Positions 31,794 through 40,752 of a stretch of 43,067 bases of DNA are shown here, in pieces (position 1 is the first letter of the stretch; every line of letters begins with the position of its first letter). Made by a program: the position numbers and the translations under genes. The notes below the pieces were generated by a model, which had not been told where the DNA came from, did no database searches, and was given only the letters and a program-made list of their open reading frames with translations. The stretch comes from Cerioporus squamosus. Lineage: Eukaryota > Basidiomycota > Agaricomycetes > Polyporales > Polyporaceae. The stretch lies in assembly GCA_022592435.1 (NCBI GenBank), contig JABYQS010000253.1:1-43067 (forward strand), written 5' to 3'.

Positions 31794-33151
31794 ATGCTCA
31801 GGTCCTGTTCCCCTCCCGTCGACGTCGACGTACCGCTACCACCACCTCCGCCCGACACTTCCGATCTCCCACCGTACACCTCGTGCGACGACGCAGCCGA
31901 GGGGGCAGACCGTTCCTGCTTCGTGGCCGATAGCGACTCCCTCGACGCTCCTGCGGTGCCGTCGGCCGTGACAGGTCCGGATTACGAACTAAAAGGACCT
32001 ATTATGTAAGCTCATCATGCCTGCTCGTCCACGCGCTCTTCTTAACCATAGTCAGCCTTCCTCTAGACGTCTTCTGCGTGTTAGTCGAACACAGCGAGTT
32101 CGCCCTCCTCGCCAGTTGGCGAGCAACCGCTAAGCCACTGTTCCGAGCGGTGGGCGCAAACTTTCGATTCCGTTACGAGAGATGCATCCGCCCATTCATC
32201 CCCAATATCCGCGCGCTCGACGAACTCCTTATGCGACACGGAGGTGTTGTCTCGGGTTCGGTGGCACTCCGCTACTTCCTCCCACGCACTCTCTGGGAAC
32301 CGAACGACATCGACATATACGTGCCAGAGTCACACTTTGAAGACTTCGTCCGTGCCGCTACCGATCCCAGGCAGCTCAACTTCACGCTATTTCCCCACCA
32401 CAGACCCTGGCAGACGCTGGACTCCCGTGAGAGCACGGCTTCGGTCGACGGTCGTTCCCACAAAACTGTGGAACCCCTTCCTGCTTCCCAGGCCGGTAGC
32501 GACTCCTCGTCTCAAGCATCGGACGACTCCTTCAAGCCTTCCACCCACGTCGGCATCCGCGAGGTGCGCCAATTCTACACCACCACCGATCGCCGCGTCG
32601 ACGTCATATCCGTGCCCTCCAACAACCCCGTCGTCGCCCTCAAGCACTTCTGGTCGTCGTTGGTCACAAACTTCCTCCGCCCGAACATGGCTTCGTGCGG
32701 CTTCCCGCTGACCACCCTAGATGGAGTTGGCGTCCTGAAGCCTTTCATGACCAACCGAGACCAGAAGGCTGCCGACAAGTACGGCGTCAGAGGCTTTAAC
32801 CTGCGTTCGGACCTGCCCGCCGACGACGACAACTTCTATGAGAACGCCTTCTTCGGCACTCGCAAAGCACTCGTCGTCCCTTTCCGTTCCTTTCTCTCGG
32901 ATCCCCAGCCTGCGTCGCCTATCATTCGTACCGACCGCGGATGGGTTATCTCGTCGGCATGGCCTCCTCCCGTTCGTGAGTCTCTCCCGACACCTGTTGC
33001 ATCCAGCTCCCCACTGACTCCTCCCTCATCATCCGAAATCCTCGACGGCATGCATGCCAGCCATACAACCCCGTCGGCCGCCTACAAGACGCCTAAACGC
33101 ATGATCTGCGCGCCTTCCCGCAGTATACACGCGTTCCCTTCCCCTCCTTGA
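31794..33151 (+). CDS. F-box-like / nucleotidyltransferase-like protein (435 aa)
   Basis: Exon 31794-32005, intron 32006-32055 (50 bases), exon 32056-33151; 1308 bases. A Pro/Asp-rich start is followed by an F-box-like helix pair (LPLDVFCVLVEHSEFALLAS, then WRATAKPLF). Next comes GGVVSGSVALRYFLPR ... WEPNDIDIYVP, a G-S-x(n)-D-x-D signature of the nucleotidyltransferase fold. An ordered region follows with RRVDVISVPSNNPVVALKHF, WSSLVTNFL, and a long Pro/Ser-rich C-terminus. Proteins of this build are multi-copy in Agaricomycetes. A third catalytic Asp (as in RVDVIS) may be present, so activity is possible, but I do not know the substrate. An F-box would tie the protein to SCF ubiquitin ligases. 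Confidence 0.7.
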
Positions 33152-33193
33152 AGGACGTCGCCATTTCCGGACTGTAACCATAATCAGCGTTGA

Positions 33194-33700
33194 ATGTATG
33201 CCTTTCCTGTCGTCGCTCGTCTGTTCGCCACTCCCCGTCTCGGTTACATATCGCCCGTTGTACCTATCGAATGTCACACTTTCCTATTGAATACTGTTGT
33301 CCTCTGTGCAGACCGCCCGCTGAAACACCCGCTGTCCAAGTCGGCTACGCCCCATGACTGGCGCGAGAAGATTATCACACGCTCTCAGGCTGCCGATGAC
33401 CTCCCCACCCTCGAACGCAGTACGCTGCTAGTAGAACCTATCTGGGCTACACCTGACAGGCTTCCTCGCCGAGATCTCGACGACTTCCTACACGCCTTGT
33501 TGTGCCGATACAGGACCGTCGCTACTCGAACCGGTTTCGACTTTAAGTTCGGACCCTGTGAACCCGTTCATTCCAGTCGCGCACATGCGCGATCTATGTA
33601 CATCGACGTCTTATTGCACCCTCTCCGCCTCGACACGTTCCTGGACGTCCTCCCGCTGCACTGTTCACGCAGAACGTCTCTGAGAATGCGTGACCGCTAG
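33194..33700 (+). CDS. Hypothetical open frame, unknown
   Basis: The part from 33311 on looks coding (SATPHDWREKIITRSQAADD, RRDLDDFLHALLCRYRTVA), preceded by a CTCTGTGCAG acceptor-like sequence and a GTATGC donor-like sequence at 33196. If that intron is real, the ATG at 33194 is not the start and the upstream exon is unknown. No family is recognised. It may be a downstream exon of the preceding gene or a remnant. Confidence 0.3.
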   Translation: MYAFPVVARLFATPRLGYISPVVPIECHTFLLNTVVLCADRPLKHPLSKSATPHDWREKIITRSQAADDLPTLERSTLLVEPIWATPDRLPRRDLDDFLHALLCRYRTVATRTGFDFKFGPCEPVHSSRAHARSMYIDVLLHPLRLDTFLDVLPLHCSRRTSLRMRDR

Positions 33701-34072
33701 GGCACGCACCAGTCTCTCGGCGACTTCGTGTGTCTGCCGGCTTCGGCTTTCTGTCCCTTATATGCACTCTTCAGTGTAGGACGGGACCCAACCACCCTGT
33801 TCCCCTCCTTCCCCACCAACTCCATCACCAGCAACTCGCCCCTCAACCCCTCCCCACCTACACCTCAAAATGAATCCATGTAGTTGTCATTTTCATTCGT
33901 ATATCCACAGACGTGCGCTGATCGTCGCGATCCTATCGCATCCGCACCAGCTCCCGGTCCGCCCCCCCTCGATCAGCTAGGCGTAAGTCGGCTGTCAAGT
34001 GTTCTTCCAACGCGTCGCACCCCGCGCCGACGGTTGTTACACCTCGGACACTGATACGCACGTCTCTAGCAG
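33701..34072. other. 5' region of the Cys-cluster gene
   Basis: This holds CTTATATGC (about 33759), an ATG at 33870 that cannot be spliced in frame to the next exon, a coding-looking segment 33914-33982 (PLDQLG at its end), and a good 90-base intron 33983-34072 (GTAAGT...TAGCAG). Confidence 0.4.
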
Positions 34073-35653
34073 CCCACACAGACCGCCGAAGGAATACTCG
34101 TTCGCGGTGTACATCCGCGCCGGCCGGTGAAATGCACGTACTGTCGCGACTGTAACAAAACGGTACGATTCGTAAACGTCTCTAGTTCTCGAGCTTACCG
34201 TCTGCAGTGTCGGGCTGCGCATCCTAGCAAGGGTCGCTGCGACCTGTGCGTCGAGCACAACAAGGAGTGCTATTACGATTATCCCGGCGAGTTCTACAAC
34301 GGCATTCAGCCCGGCCCCGGGCAAGCCCCTCCAATAGATCCCCAGCTCTGGCGTGCGCCGAAAGGGGAGTACGGCGTCCTCGACGCCAGCTACGTACGTC
34401 GTCCTCCTTGCACCTCCGAATATCAGTGTTCTTATCCCAAGCGTACCCAGGCCAACCGAGAGATGTTCTTACACGGCTTAAACGTTCTTCCGCAGCCACC
34501 TCCCGCACAGCCCTTGCCTGGAGGGAGTGACGCCCGACCTTCTGATTCCGGCTACGCGCACGGACCGCCGGGCGACACTAGTCGGGTCGAACAGCCCGCA
34601 ATGGGTTCACTGAGGCCTCCCCCCACCTTTCCCGCCTCGTCTTCGACATCCCAGGGGGGCTCTGCGCGTCTTCCCGCTACAACCCAAGGCCCGTTGACGC
34701 GTGTTCCCCTACCTCCCCGCACCGCTGGACAGCGTCCTGACCCCGCGGCGGGTCAACCTTCTTACGTCGCATCCGGCCAACATTCTCTGTCTTGGAACGC
34801 CTCCGCGCACCAGGCTGCGCCGTACACTCACGCTGCCCAAACCGCACCCGCACATCTAACCAGAGCCTCTCTAGACGACACCCGCGCTGTACCCCCTGGG
34901 TTCTTCCCTCCGGGCCCACAATACAGAGACGGCGTGGGATTCCCCGGTCGAGAGTCGTATTCGTTCGATGGGACGTTTGCTCCTTATTCCGCCACGAACA
35001 ACTACGTGCCGCACGACATATCCGCTCGCTCTCCTCCTGCGAGCGCCGCGCACGCCGTGTCTACTCCGCCCGGCGGCAGCTGGCAAAGTGGCCCCTTGCA
35101 TTCCTCTCGCCTCGACATCCATCCCGCTCAGGCCGGAGCCGTACCGCGGCATTCCCACATCCCTCCCCGCACAGCGTCGTTTGTCTCTGTCCCGTCGCGA
35201 CATTCCTCGATGATCCTCTCTGGTCCCGGCGTACATGATTACCAAGTCGGCAGCAGTGACTCAGCTTTCGCTGCTCTCGACCGCGCCGCCGGTCCCGCGG
35301 CCGCCGCTGCACTCGACACTGCCGTGAACGAAAGTCGCAGAGCCGGCGTCCTGTCGGAACTTGATCGAAGGGCCGCTGTCGTCGCCAGACGCGACTCGCA
35401 GGACGTTCAAGCCGCGTCGTCCTCTTCGCGCACGCACCGATCCCACGAGCACGTCGTCGCTCCGAATGTGCCACTGTTCACACTCACGCCCCTGCAAGGC
35501 CGTCCTCGTGGTCCGATGCCGCCTGCACCCTTCGCTCCCGCTACGAACCTCGGGCCGTCCGGGTGAGCATCCATCTTTGGTTTCCAACCTTTTCCAACCG
35601 TGACTGATCAACACTTCTCCTGCAGCGGACCTTCGGACTCTGCGCCAACCTGA
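34073..35653 (+). CDS. Cys-cluster, Pro/Ser-rich protein (over 500 aa), start unresolved
   Basis: Exons 34073-35562 and 35626-35653; the last intron (63 bases, GTGAGC...TGCAG) adds GPSDSAPT before TGA. A segment at 33914-33982 is probably the preceding exon. Near the N-terminus lies KCTYCRDCNKTVRF, then about 20 residues on RCDLCVEHNKECYYDYPGEF, a double Cys cluster that looks like a Zn-binding module and is similar in style to the cluster of the 20836-22008 protein. The remaining 400 residues are low-complexity Pro/Ser/Ala/His-rich with a short helical part (AALDRAAGPAAAAALDTAV, then LSELDRRAAVVARRDSQD). This build resembles a fungal transcription-factor-like or scaffold protein, but no family is assigned. 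Confidence 0.6.
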
Positions 35654-36357
35654 ACACGTCCACGCCGACGGCGTCTCTGGTGTCGACCTCTGCCACACAA
35701 AAGTCCTGCACCTCTCTTCGATCCACTCATCGTTACTCTCGTCTGCCGCGGGTCGCCGCTACGTCTGCTGCTGAGATCCTTGTCGGGTTTCGTACATCCT
35801 GTTCTGATATCTGTACGATAGTTTGTAGTTCGCGTGCCCGTTGTTCGCTTCGTCGTGTCCTCTCCCGTCCATTGTATTTGACTGCGCCATTCTCTCCGTC
35901 TCTGACATGGACATGGTAACCATACGTAGCCACGTCCCCTCCACACCGAGTTGCTCGCGGTAGAACATGGTCGCTCTTGCTCGAAAGCCCCCAACGCTCA
36001 TACGTTCCCGGTCGGTCCTGCTCCCAAACTCTCCTGCGTATGCCTGTCTTGCATCCACCGTAGCGTAAACCGCGCAAGCCTCCCTCCTATCAATTCTTCA
36101 ATATATGAGCTCCCATCCGCCAATCAAAATGCGCGTCCCCTAAACTTGCGCTGGTACCTTCGCGCAGGCGTCTTTATGCAAGTGCAAGGTCGCGGACGGA
36201 CATCGTACATGAACATATATCTGAGACCTGACAAGTCGCTACCCTATTGTACAACGTGATTTCCCGAACACAGCGCTATCGCAACTCTCAATCGCCGAAC
36301 CTAATCTTACATTCGCAGCTAAACACCTCCTTCGCGGCGGTCTCCAATCTCGGCCAT
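35654..36357. other. Convergent 3' flanks, no gene
   Basis: This lies between the stop codons of the Cys-cluster gene and the minus-strand gene at 36358. No supported coding frame, RNA gene or repeat is seen. Confidence 0.4.
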
Positions 36358-37999
36358 TTATCTCCCGCCCTTCATACCTCGCCGTTTCCCACCGCCGACT
36401 TTGCCTCTTCCCCGCTTGGCGCGGCCGCCGCCGCCCTCTTCGTCGGACTCGGTGCGCGCGCCCGACCCGCGTTTCATACCCACCTTCATGCGCCCCTCCA
36501 CGAGCCCCATACCAGTCGACGCTTCTGTTATAGTCGAGCCCGCCGATGTGTAGGCACCGTCTTCGTCCTCCGACAAGCCCAACCCCGCCGCCCCGCCATC
36601 CCCTACCTGCTTTCCACCCCCTGCATCATCGTCGATGTCCATCTCCGACTCCGACTGTTCGCCCCCCCCGACACCTTTGTCGACGTCTGATGAACCTTCG
36701 GGTCCGACACCCGTTTCCTCCTCGACCACGACCGGGGCTGCCGCCTGCGTCGCCATCGCACCCGCTTTCTCACCGACCACGCCAGGCGCCATCTCCGTAC
36801 CCGGATCCGCGGTTACCGGCAGTTCCTGCGCTTTCGCGCCCGGCCCGCCGCCCCCAGGCTTCTTTTGCACTTCGACGCTCGCATCCTTCACAGCGTCCGC
36901 CACCGCCGCCTGTTCGGCTGGCGACATCAATCAGCACCACCGCCAAACCCTACGGACGCCGACTCACCATCCACCACCAGCCCGACACACAAACACCCGT
37001 CGTCCAGCACCGTTTCCGCGATAACCAACGCAGACGTCAGCGGGTAAGCCTCCCGGTTCGCGGTCTTCACCCGAATGATGTGCGTGACCATCGGTACAGG
37101 ACCCCAGTCCTCACGATCCTCGACGTAGATGAGCGAGAAGACCAAGCTGACCACGTCGCCGTACTCCAAAACGTTGGGCGTGCAATCCCCGATGTTCCGC
37201 AACCGACCGCCCTGGATACCGCATACCTGCGGCCGATTCGGGTTGGCCCGGTAGTTCTTCGTCCGCTTGTGCGCGTTCACGACCCACTCGTGCAGTCCTT
37301 CCGGAGCATCCGGGCGCCCGCCTCGCGTCTCGCATGTCAGGAACATCGGCACTCGGAACCAATACCGCACGTGCCACGTGCTTCCGTTCTGCCAATCCCG
37401 ACGCTTCACTTCGCGGGCGTTGAACCCATCGACATTCGTCATATACGCGTCCAACGCCTGCTGCGACGTCAGCAAATCTCCTCGCGGTCCAAAGGTACGA
37501 ACACCCACCGCCTGCACCTCCCATAAGTCCTTGTCGTGATACGTGTCGATCGCATACGCGTAGGCCGCTTTATAGCCAGCGTGGCGTGCACTGATCCACG
37601 AGAATTGTTCAGTCTATCGCCCCATGACCTTGCATCCGAAACTCACACTCTGTTTTCTTCCAGTCCCGGTGGCACAGGCCCCTTCGGCGGAACCAAATTC
37701 CCGGTCTCGTACGGGTCGGCTTCTGCAAAGACACCCGCGAAGACAAACGACGCCGGGATGTTGGTCCCGTATCTACATATCTGACATGCACGACTGGTCA
37801 GTGACAACCTCGCACCCACTCCACCACACGCGCCCGACGCACTCACCACCCAGTCTGTCTTGCGACTTTCGGATTGGACCGCCTCGATCACAGGCCGCTC
37901 TGACACCAACGAGTCTACCGCTTCCGCCAACGGCAGGTCAGTCGGACGGAAACGATGCTCCTTCCACTTTCTGACAGCAGCTGCCGTTATGTCGTCCAT
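36358..37999 (-). CDS. Unknown four-exon protein (489 aa), only minus-strand gene of the right arm
   Basis: Exons 37999-37847, 37780-37647, 37590-36968 and 36917-36358 (1470 bases), with introns of 66, 56 and 50 bases. It starts MDDITAAAVRKWKEHRF. The ordered N-terminal half includes ASFVFAGVFAEADPYETGN, ARHAGYKAAYAYAIDTYHDK, DLWEVQAVGV, WHVRYWFRVPMFLTCETRGG, VCGIQGGRLRNIGDCTPNV and YGDVVSLVFSLIYVEDREDW, a Trp/Tyr-rich beta-type pattern. The last exon is low complexity: Gly/Ala/Glu-rich, an acidic patch (ESEMDIDDDAGGGK), and a strongly basic end (GRAKRGRGKVGGGKRRG) that could bind nucleic acid or act as a nuclear signal. An alternative upstream start would add a hydrophobic stretch (LLVVVVWTPLFAVAV), but the ATG at 37999 fits better. 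Function is unknown. Confidence 0.65.
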
Positions 38000-38917
38000 C
38001 TTCGGATAGCGGTGAACAGCGACAGCAAACAGGGGAGTCCAGACAACGACCACTAGCAACCCGAGCCCGTTTATATACGTTCTATCTCCCGCCACGGTTT
38101 GTACCACGCTGTCGTGTAGTCCGCTTCAGGCGGTTCGCAGATCCGTCCGCACTCCAGTCGCCCACTTGTCTGGGGACCGCTAGCATCTCTTTCGCTCCCC
38201 ACCTCCCCTGAATGCAGTAACATGCTGACATGTCCGAAACTTGCTTGCAGAAACAGGGTGCTCCTCGATCGAGTCCCCATCCGCTCCCAGACACACCTCG
38301 CCGGTCCCGACACCCTCCAAATTCTCTCCCGTGCCGCCCACACATACTCACGCCTGCTCTGCTTGGACAAGTCGATCGACAACTTCGACAGATCGCCCTA
38401 GAACATATCATCGGCGACATGTGCCTCTTCCCTCTGGCATATTGCAGCTACCCCCGTTTAGACCACCCCGCCCACACCATCCATCTTCCCTGTCGTTCCT
38501 ACCACGAGGTGACCCTTAAACTGCCTCAACCCACCCTCTCCCCTGTCGGCCGTATGCAGAACTACCTGCAGCGGCTTCTAGCACGCATTTCCCTGCACTT
38601 GCCATTAGTTGTCAATCTTCCTGAGCAGATTCGTGATCGTACAGCGTTGCTCATGATCCACGAGACCCTACCGCTGCAGACGAGAACACCGGAGGGGGAG
38701 GGGTTGCGTTCTTCCCCCTCTTGTACAGACGCCATGCCCCACACCCGTCCGTGTCGTTCACGACCCCATCATCGGCCGCGTCTATTCCCAACCTCGCGCC
38801 TCCCTTCAGCCGCGTCCGTCTCGGATCAAGCACTCCATATAAAACCTCTCCTGACCTGTCCTGCCCGGGTCGCGTCCTCGCGTCGGTGCTATCGTCGACA
38901 TTGCCGGCTATCACGGT
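38000..38917. other. Divergent promoter region, no gene supported
   Basis: This lies between the starts of the minus-strand gene (37999) and the plus-strand gene (38918). An open plus-strand frame at 38230-38928 has no recognisable content. TATAAAA occurs at about 38839. Confidence 0.4.
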
Positions 38918-39686
38918 ATGCCTCGTAGTCGCTCCAGACCCGGCCTGCGCTCTTCCCCTCCGGTAGTGAGTCGTTCCTTCCTGCCGCTTCTTACGTGCTG
39001 TAGCTCACACTCGTTACTCAGACCCGCCGGCGACCGGCACCATCCCGCCCTCTCGACGCTCAACTACATCAAGGTAGCTCCCGGGGCATTCGAGAGTGGG
39101 TAGCGCACGTCAACGAACATTATAGAAAGGCACGCAGAACATTTTGTCCTGGAACTATCTGCTTAACATCGTCGGCATCCAGTGCCGCGATACAAAACTT
39201 GTAACCGCCGTTGTGTACGCTGTCGGTAGTCGACGGGCACGGCCGATCCGCCTTCCTTGCTTCAACGATCCTGACGACGACCCGCGCTCGACGGGCTTAA
39301 TCGACGACGTCCGTGTCGGCCCTTGGTTTCCCCACGGCTCGCTCTACAACCACATTCACACCGTACCGGGCACGACGCTTACGCTCCTCAACCACTACAC
39401 CATCATTACTTCCCGCCGTCCCAACCAAGCCCCTCGCAACCAGGCTGTGGAAGCGTGCCTCGACACCGGTGTCAGAGGTAATGTCATTGTACTCCGACAC
39501 CACCAGCGCCACCACGCGTCCGTAACCAACGTCCATTCCTCCGAACGAAGAATGATAGATTATGTTGTCAGCCAGTAAGCAACCCCCCACCCCTCCCTAC
39601 CCCACTTCTCGCTTCTGTTCTCATGAGAATCTTGCTTCAGATTCCTAGCTGCTTCTGGCGGCCGGCGGCGGAACGCAGCTTCCTGA
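38918..39686 (+). CDS. Unknown four-exon protein (187 aa)
   Basis: Exons 38918-38965, 39022-39099, 39183-39574 and 39641-39686 (564 bases), with introns of 56, 83 and 66 bases. It starts MPRSRSRPGLRSSPPV. The main exon reads RPIRLPCFNDPDDDPRSTGL, GPWFPHGSL, a QAVEACLDTGVRGNVIVLRH block, then SSERRMIDYVV. Exon 4 adds QFLAASGGRRRN, with Arg-rich residues at the end. The pattern of GNVIVLRH followed by NVHSSERRMIDYVV resembles the C-terminal part of lineage-specific Agaricomycete proteins I remember only as hypotheticals. The first two exons are short and low complexity, so they are less certain than exon 3. Confidence 0.5.
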
Positions 39687-40752
39687 TTCTCCCAAACCCC
39701 TTCCTATCTCAGCCGTCATCCACAGTCCTTATCGATATTAGCAACCGACCACCATGAACCCCTTTCCCGTCAGCCGTCCACGCTCGTACCAGAACCCGCT
39801 GTATGTAGTACTTTCAAACTCAATCTGACGTCGGATCCTGCCTTCCCGGTCGTCCCAGATGACCAGCGCCCGATGTTGAAGCTAGCCCCGTTGGCTGCAA
39901 ACATCCACAAATACAGTCCCATGTTCCGGCCGACGTTCACGGACCTTCTCAGACGACTGCCATGAGTCTCCCCGCCGCCACAGACCCTGCAAGAAGTTTG
40001 CCCCCTGCTGTCAGCGTCGGATCGGCGTTGTAGCTGCTGGCTTCTATTCGGCTATAACGTGCCGCTCACCGACCTCCCTTTTCCCTCGAACACTGACCGA
40101 GCGCTGTACCGACACTGCACCCTGGTTCGATGTCAATTGCTTCAAACCATTGGATTCCCCGCTGTATTCAAACCCTGGCGAACGCACCGTGCCTTGGCCC
40201 TGACTGTTGCTTCCTCCTCTGTTGCTTGACAGGCTCCCTCTCCGAAGTCGGACTTGCCTTCTTACCGGAAGCGGTCTGCCCTCCTTCGTTTCCCTCCCCT
40301 CGTCCCAATCGCGGACGTTGTCTTCACATCACCCGCCGCCGCCCCGTCCCTTTGTACGCACGCTGCGGTTAACACTTGTCAGTCTACACTCCAATCGGCA
40401 GTTGTCTGCCGAAGCTGCTCCTCCCGTCCATCGAACCCAGTTCCGCCTTCCGGTACCAGTCAGTCGCCAAAGCCCACCCCCCCTTTTTTTTCTGCCTTCC
40501 CTCTCACATCATGTAGCTCATATTGGCTTCGTCCCTTCGCGCGGCAACTCGTCTGCTATTGACGGGACCGCTGTCTCGCGCCAGGCCTGGTCACACCTAC
40601 CCGCCCTCCTTAGCCACCCTCATATACAGTATCAACGTAACACACCTATCTACCGTCCGTTCTCCTCTAGACGCCGCATTCACTACATAAGTACAGTCGA
40701 CCAGGTTCTTTCCCCGTCGCTGACCTTGTCGTCCGCCCCAACCTGGCCCTTG
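39687..40752. other. Intergenic stretch upstream of the RNR gene
   Basis: One small frame could be a 49-aa two-exon gene (ATG 39754; after the intron LAPLAANIHKYSPMFRPTF, stop 39963), but only one donor choice keeps phase and I do not trust it. I find no ACGCGT cell-cycle box in this presumed RNR promoter. Confidence 0.3.

Noticed and set aside
36546..37526. Plus-strand open frame of 326 codons
   Set aside because: It is the antisense shadow of the well-supported minus-strand gene at 36358-37999, rich in Pro/His/Arg as expected from such shadows.
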